Shown here one piece after another: positions 8,187-17,669 of a DNA stretch of 64,000 bases. Origin of the DNA: Desulfosarcinaceae bacterium. Its GTDB lineage: Bacteria; Desulfobacterota; Desulfobacteria; Desulfobacterales; Desulfosarcinaceae. The translations under genes and the position numbers were made by a program. How positions within the stretch are numbered: position 1 is the first letter of the stretch; each line of letters starts with the position of its first letter. The DNA lies in contig JASJCL010000009.1 of assembly GCA_030066015.1 (NCBI GenBank), forward strand, positions 18,300 to 82,299. Reading direction: 5' to 3'. The notes under the pieces were generated by a model. That model did not search any database. It was not told the origin of the DNA and saw only the letters and a list, made by a program, of their open reading frames with translations.

Positions 8187-10484
8187 TCAACCGCCGATCT
8201 TCCCCAACCCAACCAGATTGATGGTGACATAGGTCCGGCGGTCCTCGTCCTCGACACTGTGGGAGAGATCGAGGGACCAGCACTGGCGAGTGTAGGTGAC
8301 GCCCACCAGCCACTCGAGCACCTCATCGTTGAATAGATCCCACTCCAGTGTGCCCCGTAGGTCAAGGCCGTCACGAAGACGCAGGAGCGCCCGGGAATTC
8401 AGCGTTTCACTGGGGGATACGTTCGCCTCGCGATCCGCCAGTACCTGACGGTATTCCACCGCAACGCGATCGCCCCTGCGGTCACTCAGGGAGCCGCCGA
8501 TGCTGTAGCGGGTAAACAATTGATCGTAGACCGACCAGCGTGCCTCGCTGGTCAGCGCGAGTCTTTGGACAGGCGTCAATTCAAGGTCGAGACGCAGATC
8601 CGACCATGGCTCCGGGTCACCGTCATTGGCCGCGTTGATGTCGTAATCCTGGTCCAGTTTGAGCCGCGCCACTTGTCGGTAGGCATATCGGGGCAGGCCG
8701 GCATCGCTTGGTGCAGCCGGTTGCGGATAGCGGGATGTCAGGGTTTGGGTGAGGACCCACGTCAACTGGTTTTCTCGGTCGACGCGATCGCTGCTGTCAA
8801 AATCCGGCAGGTCCTCCTGATCCACCCGGGGAATATAGGTATAGATCAGCTGGGGCCTCAGGTTGTGCTTGCCGCGATCGGTCCCCGGTAAAATCCCGGG
8901 GAAGATGCGGTAGATCTCACTGGAGAGATCCAGGCCCAGATCATACAGCTCCCGATGGCGGGCCTGACCCTCCCGATCTGGATCCTCCTCCACTTCATAC
9001 AGGTTCCACAGGGTTTGACGATACCCGGCGGATGGCTCCAGGGAGAGAAAACGGTCCCACTTGAACGGCCATGCCAGGCGCGGATAGAGGTCCAGGCGAT
9101 ACCCCTTATCGCCGTCCGCTTCAAAGAGGTGGGCGGCCTCGCTGGCCGCCGTGAGGTAGAGCGGGCTATCGGACAGGCGGTGTCGGCTGATATCGAGATC
9201 GAGGGCCGGCAGGCGCTGAAGCGTTCTGTCGTCCGTCCCCTGCCGGCGCGCCACCACATTGTCATCCCAGCGGCCCTCAACGTTCAGGCTATAGCTCCCC
9301 CAGGTGCGCGCCAGATTGAGGCGATTGGGTCGCACGGTGTCGTCATCGTCGTCGATGTCGCGGCCAAAGGTGTCCAGAAAATAGTCACGGGTGTCGTTGA
9401 ATCCCGTATAACCCCGCTTGAACTCCGGCAGATAGTCTTGATCACTGACCAGATCGAGGTCGAGTTTGGCCATGAAGCCGGCCGGCAGGGCATGATCATG
9501 TTTCATGCGCAGCCAGTAGCGATCCCGATTGGGGCGCAGGATGTCGCGGGATGCATCGCTGTTGGAGGTGTCGTCGTACCCCCAGTTGCGCGAGTTGTCT
9601 CCTTGTCCGTCGTCCACCCGTCGGTCCAGCAGGCCGTCCGCCATGAGGGCGCCACGGGAGATCTCGCTCAGGAAATAGCGCAGCTCCACGCCGCCTTTGA
9701 GGCCTCGCGCACTCATGTAATCTGCGGTCAACGTGGCGTCCGCGCTCTCACCCAGCACCAGGAAGAGCGGCTGGCGGTATTGCCATCCCTTGCGATCGCT
9801 ATAGCCCAGCTGAGGCGCCAGCAAACCGCTTTGGCGTTTCAGCTTCACCGGGAAGGCCACATATGGGCTGTAAAGCACGGGAATTCCGCGGACCTCCATG
9901 GATGCATGGGTGGCAGTGCCATAGCCCTCGATGGTCACCGCGACCCGCCTACCGCTGATGGCCCAATCCGGCGAAGGGCCATCACAGGTCGTGATGGTGG
10001 CGTTTTGGGCGATGTAGGTGTCCGGTCCCGTTTTACGGATCTCCTCGCCGCGGATATAAAAATGGTTTTCAGCCAGAAACAGGCTGCCATCATAGAGGGT
10101 GCCGGTGTCCGACTCCAGGTCAACCGCCACACGGTCTCCGGTGAGGCGGTCACCATTGGTGGTGAGCACCACCTCACCCTTGGCCATTGCGGTGGAAGCC
10201 GCTGTATCGAAGCGAATCCACTGCGCGCTGAGGCTGTAGTCCTCCTTGCGGATGGTAACGTTGCCTTCGGCCAGATAGGCCCGCTCCAGGGGGTCGTAGA
10301 CGATTTTATCGGCCCAGATGCGATAGGGCTGGGCTGGGTCCAGGGCGATGGCGGGCCGTTTGACGGGTTCGGCGGCACCTCCGGAGAGGTCAAGAAGGAG
10401 GAGGATCACGACGGTCAGCAGGAGGGCGCTGACCCGTGGCAGGCGCGGGAGGCCCAAGGGCGCCGTGGGACGGGTGGTCAACAC
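8187..10484 (-). CDS. lptD: LPS-assembly outer membrane protein LptD
   Basis: Outer-membrane translocon that inserts LPS into the outer leaflet with LptE. A signal peptide occupies about residues 1-38. The OstA/LptA-like beta-jellyroll follows at about 55-180 (IWADKIVYDPLERAYLAEGNV, LTGDRVAVDL), then the large beta-barrel to the end. Length is 765 residues, in the family range. Only two cysteines are visible, one in the jellyroll (TTCDG) and one near the C-terminus (RQCWS). This would allow one interdomain disulphide rather than the two of E. coli. Translation starts at a GTG (10484) preceded by AGGGAAGG. It is divergent from surE across 224 bp. Confidence 0.93.
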   Translation of the reverse strand: MLTTRPTAPLGLPRLPRVSALLLTVVILLLLDLSGGAAEPVKRPAIALDPAQPYRIWADKIVYDPLERAYLAEGNVTIRKEDYSLSAQWIRFDTAASTAMAKGEVVLTTNGDRLTGDRVAVDLESDTGTLYDGSLFLAENHFYIRGEEIRKTGPDTYIAQNATITTCDGPSPDWAISGRRVAVTIEGYGTATHASMEVRGIPVLYSPYVAFPVKLKRQSGLLAPQLGYSDRKGWQYRQPLFLVLGESADATLTADYMSARGLKGGVELRYFLSEISRGALMADGLLDRRVDDGQGDNSRNWGYDDTSNSDASRDILRPNRDRYWLRMKHDHALPAGFMAKLDLDLVSDQDYLPEFKRGYTGFNDTRDYFLDTFGRDIDDDDDTVRPNRLNLARTWGSYSLNVEGRWDDNVVARRQGTDDRTLQRLPALDLDISRHRLSDSPLYLTAASEAAHLFEADGDKGYRLDLYPRLAWPFKWDRFLSLEPSAGYRQTLWNLYEVEEDPDREGQARHRELYDLGLDLSSEIYRIFPGILPGTDRGKHNLRPQLIYTYIPRVDQEDLPDFDSSDRVDRENQLTWVLTQTLTSRYPQPAAPSDAGLPRYAYRQVARLKLDQDYDINAANDGDPEPWSDLRLDLELTPVQRLALTSEARWSVYDQLFTRYSIGGSLSDRRGDRVAVEYRQVLADREANVSPSETLNSRALLRLRDGLDLRGTLEWDLFNDEVLEWLVGVTYTRQCWSLDLSHSVEDEDRRTYVTINLVGLGKIGG

Positions 10485-10708
10485 AAGGGGCCTTCCCTGC
10501 TACAGTCCGGTTGGTATATGGGCATCTGTGCCTCGTGTGGGATGCAGGAAGGCGATGGGCGCCAGGGCCGCCGGGTGCTCGGATAACCGCTTGCAAGACC
10601 ATGAAGGATCCCATATAAATCATGCGCGATGTAAAAATCAACCGCGCCGCGCAACGCTGTTGGCGGCGGGTTTCGGTGCCACCCTCTGAGACCAAGGTTC
10701 AAGGTTCC

Positions 10709-11497
10709 ATGCACATCCTTCTCACCAACGATGATGGCATCCATGCCCCCGGCCTGTGGGCCCTCCACGAGGCCTTTGCCGCCCATGGACGGGTTACTGT
10801 CGTGGCCCCGGATCGTGAACGCAGCGCCGTGGGACACGGAATTACCCTTCACACGCCACTGCGCAGTGGCGAGGTGGTCCTCGAGGGCGGCCGGAAGGGG
10901 GTCGCGGTCAACGGCAAACCGGCCGATTGTGTGAAGCTGGCGCTTCACGCGCTTCTCGAGGCGCCGCCCGATCTGGTCGTCTCCGGTATCAATCCCGGGG
11001 CCAACGTGGGCATCAACCTCAACTACTCCGGAACGGTGGCCGCCGCCAAAGAGGCGGCCCTATTTGGCGTTCCCGCTCTGGCGGCTTCAATCGCCGGGGC
11101 GCCCAGTGACCGAATGCACGCTGTCGGCAGGTTCGTTTACCGCGTGGCCTGCGAATTGCTGCAAAAACCGCTGTCCGTGGGCACCTTTCTCAATCTCAAT
11201 TTTCCCGACCGCTCCGTCGCAGCAGCGGCGGGGGTGAAGGTCTGTCGTCAGGCCATCAACGGTGATCGCGAGTTCTTCGTCAAGCGCAGGGATCCCCGTC
11301 AGCGGGCCTACTATTGGGCCGGCCTCGACCCGAGCGGGACCGCCGCGGACGATGGGGCCGATACCACCGCCTTGGCGAAGGGGTATATCTGTATCACACC
11401 CGTCACCTGCGATATGACCGACCACAACGCCCTCGCCACCCTAAAGTCTTGGGGGCTGGAGAACGGGTTTCGAGAGCGGGCTGCGGGCGGTGATTGA
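10709..11497 (+). CDS. surE: 5'/3'-nucleotidase SurE
   Basis: Metal-dependent nucleoside monophosphate phosphatase of the SurE family. The metal-site motif NDDGI follows directly after the start (MHILLTNDDG). PDRERSAVGHGIT, NGKPADCVKLAL and SGINPGANVGINLNYSGTV are all present, so the active site looks intact. The ATG at 10709 yields 262 residues and begins at the conserved first strand. A further upstream ATG at 10622 adds 29 residues unlike the family. In many proteobacteria surE neighbours pcm and rpoS; here it leads into a YhaM-like gene and tmk. Confidence 0.95.
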   Translation: MHILLTNDDGIHAPGLWALHEAFAAHGRVTVVAPDRERSAVGHGITLHTPLRSGEVVLEGGRKGVAVNGKPADCVKLALHALLEAPPDLVVSGINPGANVGINLNYSGTVAAAKEAALFGVPALAASIAGAPSDRMHAVGRFVYRVACELLQKPLSVGTFLNLNFPDRSVAAAAGVKVCRQAINGDREFFVKRRDPRQRAYYWAGLDPSGTAADDGADTTALAKGYICITPVTCDMTDHNALATLKSWGLENGFRERAAGGD

Positions 11498-11554
11498 GCA
11501 CCGCCGCGGGCGATGGATCTGGTGGAACCCCATTAGATACGGTGTCCAAACGTC

Positions 11555-12538
11555 ATGAAGCACCAATTCATCAGTGATCTCAAGGCCGGCCAAACTTTGG
11601 ACGACCGTTTCCTGCTCACGGAAAAGCGCATTTCGCATAAGAAGGACGGCAATGCCTACCTGACGCTGACCCTGGGCGACCGCAGCGGCACCCTCGCCGG
11701 CGTCGCATGGGACAATGTGGCACGCATCGCCGCCGCCGCACAGGTGGGCGACGTGGTCCACGCCCGGGGTCAGGTAGGAGAGTTTCGCGACCGCCTTCAG
11801 GTCGTCCTTCGCAGCCTGACGGCCGAGCCCGCCGACCGCATCGATGCGGCCGATTTCCTGCCCGCCACCAGCCGGAACCGAGATGCGATGTTCGACCGGC
11901 TCACCCAATTGACGGCAGGGATGGCCAACCCCCACCTCAAGGCCCTCATGGCGCAGTTCTGGGCCGATCTCGACTTTGTCGCAGCCTTCAAGAACGCCCC
12001 GGCCGCCAAGTTGATGCATCACGCCTATATCGGCGGTTTGCTTGAGCACACCCTTTCTATGGCGCTGCTCTGTGAGCGCATCGGGGGTCACTATGCGGGC
12101 ATCGATATGGATCTCCTTCTTTGTGGCGCCATTCTCCACGACATCGGCAAAACGCGTGAGCTCAGCTACGCCCTGAGTTTCGATTACTCGGACGAGGGGC
12201 GCCTGCTCAGCCACATTGTCATCGGCTTGGAGATGGTGGACGCCAAAATCCGCCAAATCGACGATTTTCCCAAACGGTTGGCCGATCTGCTGAAGCACCT
12301 CATTGTCAGCCATCATGGCAGCCGCGAGTTGGGGTCGCCGGAACCGCCCAAGACCATCGAAGCCCTCTTGCTCAATCACATCGACGAGATCGACTCCAAG
12401 GTGAACGCCATCCGCGATTTCATCCAACGAGAGGATGGAAGCGCCCATTGGACCCCTTACCATCGCTTATTGGAGCGCCATTTTTACAAGGGACCCGGAG
12501 GCTCGGAAATCGTCTCCGATGATGGAGAGGGCGTGTGA
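11555..12538 (+). CDS. OB-fold/HD-domain 3'-5' exoribonuclease, YhaM-like
   Basis: Putative 3'-5' exonuclease. The N-terminal 100 residues form an OB-fold nucleic-acid-binding domain (DRSGTLAGVAWDN, GDVVHARGQVGEFRDRLQVVL). The HD phosphohydrolase domain follows, with HHAYIGGLLEHTLSMA, the metal-binding LHDIGK and a HHG in VSHHGSRELGSPEPP. This order and the 327-residue length match Bacillus YhaM, which degrades RNA and single-stranded DNA. Its stop overlaps the GTG start of tmk by four bases, which suggests coupled translation. Substrate in this organism is not known. Confidence 0.9.
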   Translation: MKHQFISDLKAGQTLDDRFLLTEKRISHKKDGNAYLTLTLGDRSGTLAGVAWDNVARIAAAAQVGDVVHARGQVGEFRDRLQVVLRSLTAEPADRIDAADFLPATSRNRDAMFDRLTQLTAGMANPHLKALMAQFWADLDFVAAFKNAPAAKLMHHAYIGGLLEHTLSMALLCERIGGHYAGIDMDLLLCGAILHDIGKTRELSYALSFDYSDEGRLLSHIVIGLEMVDAKIRQIDDFPKRLADLLKHLIVSHHGSRELGSPEPPKTIEALLLNHIDEIDSKVNAIRDFIQREDGSAHWTPYHRLLERHFYKGPGGSEIVSDDGEGV

Positions 12539-13206
12539 AGACGGACAGCAAGGTCGGCGCCGAGCCTCTGTTCATCACCCTCGAGGGGATTGAGGGCTCC
12601 GGCAAAACGACACAGATGGACCGCCTGCGCTGCCATCTGGAGGCGGTCGGCCGTCAGGTGTTGGTCACGCGGGAACCCGGCGGCACCCCCATCGGACAGC
12701 AGATCCGGAAGCTGCTCCTGGATCCGGCCAACCACGCATTGGTTCCCGAGGCAGAGCTCCTGCTTTACATGGCCGATCGGGTGCAGCATATCCGCACCCG
12801 CATTCAACCCGCGCTGGCAGCGGGTAAGGTCGTTCTCTGCGATCGTTTTTTCGACGCCACCATCGTTTACCAGGGGGCCGCGCGAGGGCTGGCGGCAGAT
12901 ATGATCGAACAGCTTTACACACTCACCTGTGGAAGCCTCCGCCCCGATCTCACCTTCCTGTTGGACCTCTCCCCCGAGGAGGGGCTCCGAAGAGCCTGGG
13001 ATCAGCTGGCGAACGGCGACCGCACCGGTGCCGAGTCACGCTTCGAACAGGAAAAGCTTGACTTTCACTACAAAGTGCGTGCCGGATACCTTAAACTAGC
13101 GGCAGCCCACCCGGCACGCTACCGCATCATCGATGCATCCGCTGCCCCCGAGGCTGTCGGCCGGGCCATGATCGAACACTTGGATCGGCGACTTTTGGCG
13201 CCCTGA
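12535..13206 (+). CDS. tmk: Thymidylate kinase
   Basis: Phosphorylates dTMP to dTDP. Visible motifs are the P-loop EGIEGSGKTT, the substrate motif TREPGGTPIG, the DR-containing LCDRFFDATIVYQG, and a LID region near GDRTGAESRFE. Length of 223 fits the family. The start is GTG at 12535, embedded in the last codon and stop of the upstream gene (GTGA overlap). The pairing of tmk with DNA or RNA metabolism genes is usual, although here holB lies elsewhere in the window, on the other strand. Confidence 0.96.
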   Translation: MKTDSKVGAEPLFITLEGIEGSGKTTQMDRLRCHLEAVGRQVLVTREPGGTPIGQQIRKLLLDPANHALVPEAELLLYMADRVQHIRTRIQPALAAGKVVLCDRFFDATIVYQGAARGLAADMIEQLYTLTCGSLRPDLTFLLDLSPEEGLRRAWDQLANGDRTGAESRFEQEKLDFHYKVRAGYLKLAAAHPARYRIIDASAAPEAVGRAMIEHLDRRLLAP

Positions 13207-13294
13207 CCGGCGGAGATATCCTGCTGCTGCCGGCCACGGCGCATCACTGACCCCATCCTGCGGCGGTACATATAATTGACAGGACTCGGTTGAA

Positions 13295-15574
13295 ATGACC
13301 TCCACCATCCTTGACATGATCGGCGACACCCCCCTGATTGAGATCCGCCACCTCAATCCCAATCCCCAGGTGCGCATGCTGGCCAAGCTGGAGTATCTCA
13401 ATCCCGGCGGCTCCATCAAGGACCGGCCGGCCCTGAGCATGATCACTGCGGGGGAGGCATCGGGCGAATTGACGCCGGATAAGATCGTTCTGGAGGCGAC
13501 CAGCGGCAACACGGGTATCGGGCTTGCAATGGTGTGTTCGGTCAAAGGGTACCGGCTCCAGCTGGCCATGTCCGAAGCCGCCTCGGTGGAGCGTCAAAAG
13601 ATCTTGAAGGCCCGAGGCGCGGAGATCCTCCTGACCCCCGGACACTTGGGCACCGACGGCGCCATCGAGGAAGTGTACCGTCTGGCCCGCGAGTATCCCG
13701 ATCGCTACTTCATGACCGATCAGTACAACAATCCCGCCAACTGGCGGGCCCATTACGAAACCACGGCAGCGGAGATCTGGGCGCAGACCGGCGGCCAGGT
13801 GGACGTGCTGGTGGCCACGCTGGGCACCTCGGGCACCCTCATGGGGCTTTCCCGCCGTCTTAAGGAGCTGAATCCGCGCGTGCGCATCGTCGGCGCTGAA
13901 CCCTTCCTGGGCCACAAGCTCCAGGGGCTCAAGAATATGAAGGAGGCATATCGGCCTGAAATTTTCGACAAGGACCGCCTGGATGCCAAACCCAATGTGG
14001 ATGATGAGGAAGCCTTCGAGATGACCCGTCGACTGGCGCGGGAAGAAGGCCTCTTCGTTGGGATGAGCAGTGGTGCGGCAATGGTGACGGCCGTCGCGGA
14101 GGCCCGCCGGATGGACCCGGGTGTGCTCGTGGTGGTGCTGCCGGACGGCGGCGAGCGCTATCTGTCCACCAGCGTTTTCGATGTGCGCGAACCGGTCAAG
14201 CTTCGGTTGTTCAACACCCGCAGTCGACGCAAGGAGGCGTTCGAGACGCTCAAGCCCGGCAAGGTGGGCATGTACACCTGCGGCCCAACGGCGCATGCCC
14301 CATTGCAAATCGGCGAGGGGCGCCGCTTCATATTTGCCGATCTGCTGCATCGCTACCTGGAGTATCGCGGCTATGCGGTGCGCCACATCATGAACATCAC
14401 AGATTTGGATGACAAGACCATACAGGGTTCCGAGGCGGCCGGCCAAGCCTTGACGGCCTTCACCGATGCCCAGATCGAAGGGATCAAGGCCGACCTGGCC
14501 GCGTTGCGGATCAAACCGGCCGACGACTACCCGCGTTCCAGCCAGCACCAGGACGCCATGGTGAAAATGGCCGATCAACTCGTTCGCAAGGGATACGCTT
14601 ACGAAAAATTGCGTTCGCTTTACTTCAACATCTCACGTGCCAAGGACTACGGGCAGTTTTCAGGAATTGATCTCGATAAGATCCGTCTCGGGGCCACCGT
14701 GGATCTGGACGAATACGAAAAGGACAATCCCCGCGATTTCACCCTGCTTAAACGTGCCCGCCTCAGCGAACTCAAGCGGGGCATCTACACCAAGACCGAT
14801 TGGGGCAATGTGCGCCCCTCTTGGCATCTCCAGTGCACGGCAATGGCCATGCACCACCTGGGGCGGCGATACGACATTCACACCGCCGGCCGGGAATTGC
14901 TCTTCCCCCACCACGAGAACAGCATCGCCATCGCCACCGCCGTCAGCGGCCACGCCGCCGCCAACCTCTGGGTGCATTGCGATCGGGTCCTTCTGGATGG
15001 CAAGAGCGTGCACGAGAGAACCAACGCCCTCACCGTGCGGGGCCTCCTGGAGAGCGGATGGGAGGGGCGCGTACTGCGCTTCTGGCTCCTGGGCAGCCAC
15101 TACCGCAAGGCGGTGATCTTCAGCAATGAGCGGCTGACCCAAGCCCGAGCCGCCTTGCGCCGGCTGGATACGGCCGTTAGGGAGCTGATGGACCACCATG
15201 GCGGAGAGCCATACGCCGAACTGGACCAGTTGCGCTACGACATCAAGCAGGGCTTCACCAACGCCATGGACGACGACCTCAATATCTCCGCTGCGTTGGC
15301 CGCCATTTTCAAGAACATCCGCAAGGTCAACCAGCTCCGTCAAACCGGTCGGATCGATGCCGCCGGTGCCGGGCAGGTGGTCGAAACCTTGCGTCAGATC
15401 GACACGGTTCTGCAGGTATTCGACTTTGACCTCCCGGAGCATCCCCCCACCGTACAGGCCCTCTTGGATGAACGCGCCGCTGCCCGCAGTCGGGGGGACT
15501 GGGCCACCGCCGATGCCATGCGCGATCGGCTGCTGGAGATGGGCGTGCGGGTGCGTGACAGCCATGTTGACTGA
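13295..15574 (+). CDS. Cysteine synthase fused to a CysRS-like domain with degenerate catalytic motifs
   Basis: One 759-residue protein. Residues 1-300 are an O-acetylserine-sulfhydrylase-type PLP enzyme: K42 in NPGGSIKDRP, the substrate loop TSGNTG (69-74) and the phosphate loop GTSGT (177-181). This half looks active. Residues 301-759 follow class I cysteinyl-tRNA synthetase along its length, including MYTCGPT, MNITDLDDK, PSWHLQC and a C-terminal anticodon-binding helical region. However, the HIGH box reads QIGE (338-341), KMSKS reads KSVHE (570-574), and of the four zinc ligands C329, C514 and H539 remain while the fourth (Glu in E. coli) is S543. The aminoacylation chemistry is therefore doubtful. 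It may bind cysteine, tRNA-Cys or an adenylate for another purpose. No break or frameshift separates the halves. Confidence 0.9.
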   Translation: MTSTILDMIGDTPLIEIRHLNPNPQVRMLAKLEYLNPGGSIKDRPALSMITAGEASGELTPDKIVLEATSGNTGIGLAMVCSVKGYRLQLAMSEAASVERQKILKARGAEILLTPGHLGTDGAIEEVYRLAREYPDRYFMTDQYNNPANWRAHYETTAAEIWAQTGGQVDVLVATLGTSGTLMGLSRRLKELNPRVRIVGAEPFLGHKLQGLKNMKEAYRPEIFDKDRLDAKPNVDDEEAFEMTRRLAREEGLFVGMSSGAAMVTAVAEARRMDPGVLVVVLPDGGERYLSTSVFDVREPVKLRLFNTRSRRKEAFETLKPGKVGMYTCGPTAHAPLQIGEGRRFIFADLLHRYLEYRGYAVRHIMNITDLDDKTIQGSEAAGQALTAFTDAQIEGIKADLAALRIKPADDYPRSSQHQDAMVKMADQLVRKGYAYEKLRSLYFNISRAKDYGQFSGIDLDKIRLGATVDLDEYEKDNPRDFTLLKRARLSELKRGIYTKTDWGNVRPSWHLQCTAMAMHHLGRRYDIHTAGRELLFPHHENSIAIATAVSGHAAANLWVHCDRVLLDGKSVHERTNALTVRGLLESGWEGRVLRFWLLGSHYRKAVIFSNERLTQARAALRRLDTAVRELMDHHGGEPYAELDQLRYDIKQGFTNAMDDDLNISAALAAIFKNIRKVNQLRQTGRIDAAGAGQVVETLRQIDTVLQVFDFDLPEHPPTVQALLDERAAARSRGDWATADAMRDRLLEMGVRVRDSHVD

Positions 15575-15597
15575 CGATGAATCGAGGGGTTTGCCCG

Positions 15598-16605
15598 ATG
15601 ACGCCCGTTTATCTCCCTTTTAGTACCATTGAGGTTGCCACCGCCGAGAACCTGTTGCGCTGGTTCGCCACCATCACCCTCTACCAGCCGCGGATAAGCC
15701 TTCTGCCGGAGGCCTTGGCGCCGTGGCTCTCAGAGGGGCGCATTCGAACGTGCATTCCCGTTGACGACGCGGATGGGCGGCTCGAGCGCGCCCTGACGAT
15801 ATGCCATCGGTGGGCCCAGGAGCGCGATCTGGGCAGGGGCGGGGCGGCAGCCTTTCTCAGGGCCCAATCGCCGGTAACCCCACTTTACGATGATGAGGCG
15901 GTCGGCCGTTTGCGCCGTCAGATCCTGTCCGGCGGCCCATCGCAAAAGGATACCCTGCCAGAGGATCCCGTTTTCGACGCGCGCCTGTTTTTGGCCATGG
16001 CCGAGGCTTACGACCGCGACAGCGCGCAAGCCGCCCGCCAGCTACAGGCGCTCCAGGCACTCGAGATGGAAGTACTGCAGGAGATGCACGCCGAAACGCA
16101 GACGAATGCCAGGATCGGGCCGCCAACCGCCGCTCTTGCGGCAGCCGAGGACCGCGGCGCCCTCATGACCAGCGAGCGTCTGCGCGCCTGGGCCACCCTC
16201 GCCAGCCAGGACGTGGCGGCACCAGCGCTGATGGTCACAGATAGCCGGGCTGTGGCCGATGAACTGCTCGAATTCTGCAGCGGGGCCCCATCTGATGCAC
16301 CGACTGCTACCCTTGAGGTTTCACTCGAGGGGATCGAATCGGCGGATCCCGACAACCGCCAGGCGCACCTGATGAGCTGGCTGGCGGAGACCCTCACCGC
16401 CGAGGCGCCCCGCGCTCGCTTCACCTGCGTCGCCGCCGGTCTGCCCCAGCACACTGGGGAAGGGCCCGTCTTGGCACTGCACCTTCTTGAAAGCTGTCCC
16501 ACCGGGCACCTTTTGCAACGGCTGCTGCCCCGCGGCGTTTCCCCCCGCTGGCACGCCGGGTCGGAGCAGTATTCTCATGGGATACTGGCCGCTCTTCACG
16601 CCTGA
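15598..16605 (+). CDS. Unknown protein downstream of the cysteine synthase/CysRS fusion
   Basis: I do not recognise this family. The 335-residue product is acidic and Ala/Leu-rich, with no signal peptide or membrane segment and long predicted helices at about 120-185 (QAARQLQALQALEMEVLQEM). It opens with MTPVYLPFSTIEVATAENLLRWF. The ATG at 15598 has GAGGGG about 8 bases before it; an in-frame ATG at 15577 has no ribosome site. It starts 23 bp after the fusion gene and is probably co-transcribed with it. Codon use resembles its neighbours, so it is likely a real gene. Confidence 0.75.
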   Translation: MTPVYLPFSTIEVATAENLLRWFATITLYQPRISLLPEALAPWLSEGRIRTCIPVDDADGRLERALTICHRWAQERDLGRGGAAAFLRAQSPVTPLYDDEAVGRLRRQILSGGPSQKDTLPEDPVFDARLFLAMAEAYDRDSAQAARQLQALQALEMEVLQEMHAETQTNARIGPPTAALAAAEDRGALMTSERLRAWATLASQDVAAPALMVTDSRAVADELLEFCSGAPSDAPTATLEVSLEGIESADPDNRQAHLMSWLAETLTAEAPRARFTCVAAGLPQHTGEGPVLALHLLESCPTGHLLQRLLPRGVSPRWHAGSEQYSHGILAALHA

Positions 16606-16858
16606 GTAAATAGCTCCTTTGAAAATTAAAACAAATATTACGGTAGTTTATATAGAAATATGGCCGGGAAACGCTCACTCCACACAATTACCGCTAGCGG
16701 ACTTCAGTGAGGCTTGACTGGCCGCATCAGATAGTATATGGCCAATTCGACGTTGACCTTAATCTGAAACTGGCGCGCGGATTGGAACCGATGCGCCGGT
16801 CCCAGGTGCACGCAATTAGGTGTCAATACCCTATACCCTATCAAAGGAGGCAGTTAAG
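16606..16858. other. AT-richer leader region before the ferredoxin gene
   Basis: This 253-bp gap holds no gene I can support. A possible promoter is TTGACT at 16714-16719 with TATATG at 16735-16740, but the 15-base spacing is short. The gap ends in AAAGGAGG, the ferredoxin ribosome site. Confidence 0.5.
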
Positions 16859-17047
16859 ATGGCATTTATCCCCACAGTAGACGCAGAAAAGTGCGTCGGT
16901 TGCGAAGAGTGCGTTGACGTATGTCCGGTGGAAGTTTTCGAGATGGAAGACGGCAAATCCATCGTCGCCAACGGCGAAGAGTGCCTTGGCTGTGAGAGCT
17001 GCGTCGAAGTCTGCGAAGATGACGCCATCACCGTCGAAGAGACCTGA
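16859..17047 (+). CDS. 2[4Fe-4S] ferredoxin
   Basis: Small cytoplasmic electron carrier, 62 residues. Two cluster motifs are seen: CVGCEECVDVCPVE and CLGCESCVEVCEDD. The second lacks the proline that usually follows the last cysteine. The protein is very acidic. The ATG at 16859 is chosen because AAAGGAGG sits 8 bases before it; an upstream in-frame start would add 13 residues outside the fold. A strong terminator follows, so it is probably a single-gene transcript. Its redox partners are not in the window. Confidence 0.95.
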   Translation: MAFIPTVDAEKCVGCEECVDVCPVEVFEMEDGKSIVANGEECLGCESCVEVCEDDAITVEET

Positions 17048-17090
17048 TTCACCGCCATCCATATGAGGATGGTAACGAATTGGCTTCTTG

Positions 17091-17122
17091 GCCCCCTGGA
17101 GATCCTCCTCCAGGGGGCTTTT
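17091..17122 (+). terminator. Rho-independent terminator after ferredoxin
   Basis: A perfect 11-bp stem (17091-17101 with 17108-17118), a six-base loop and TTTT immediately after. It lies 44 bp past the ferredoxin stop. Confidence 0.92.
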
Positions 17123-17366
17123 CATTTGCATCCATAAAGAATTGCCTAAGATGCCTCCGGCATCGTGCGCAGGTGCTGCCATTTTTCTGTAATCCAACCG
17201 GCTGGGCCTCGCTGCACGATTAAAACCGTATCGGGCAAGCCGGCATCCCTGGTAAAGACGCCGGCTGAATCAACGCCGGGGCGACCGCTGGTGTCAAGTC
17301 TGCGCCCAAACGGACGATACCCTTAGCGAACCGAATCCAACGCGCGGCGTCCGAAAGGGGGGTTGC

Positions 17367-17669
17367 ATGGCAAAGCGGATCAAACAATATATTGTCTGGG
17401 CCATCATGGCCTACGCCTTCTACTTCCTGCTGGACCACCATTTTATCTACTACCAGCACCAAGTCCGACTGCTGAAAAAGATGGAGCCCAGTCTGGAATA
17501 CACCTTCTTCAGCTTGGAGAACAAGAAGCCGGAGAAGATCCTGGCCATCGACCTCCTGCGCTGGGACGGCATCGGTGATCTCCTGGTGGAGTACGAACTT
17601 ATCCCCGAAGAGAAGCGCTGGGATCTCGAGAATCAATTCGATCTCGCGGACGAGGCGGACGGGGAATAG
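17367..17669 (+). CDS. Small single-pass membrane protein, unknown function
   Basis: 100 residues with one probable transmembrane segment near 8-28 (YIVWAIMAYAFYFLLDHHFIYY) preceded by basic residues, then a charged, acidic tail ending DEADGE. No family is recognised. GGGGGG lies shortly before the ATG, giving a plausible ribosome site. The gene stands alone between the ferredoxin terminator and the EamA transporter gene, which starts 208 bp later. Composition is like that of surrounding genes, and I think it is real. Confidence 0.7.
   Translation: MAKRIKQYIVWAIMAYAFYFLLDHHFIYYQHQVRLLKKMEPSLEYTFFSLENKKPEKILAIDLLRWDGIGDLLVEYELIPEEKRWDLENQFDLADEADGE

Noticed and set aside
8955..10586. 543-codon plus-strand frame opposite lptD
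   Set aside because: The minus-strand LptD is clear from signal peptide to barrel; the antisense product has no recognisable domain.
13244..14578. 444-codon minus-strand frame opposite the cysteine synthase fusion
   Set aside because: Shadow frame; the plus strand encodes continuous CysK and CysRS homology.
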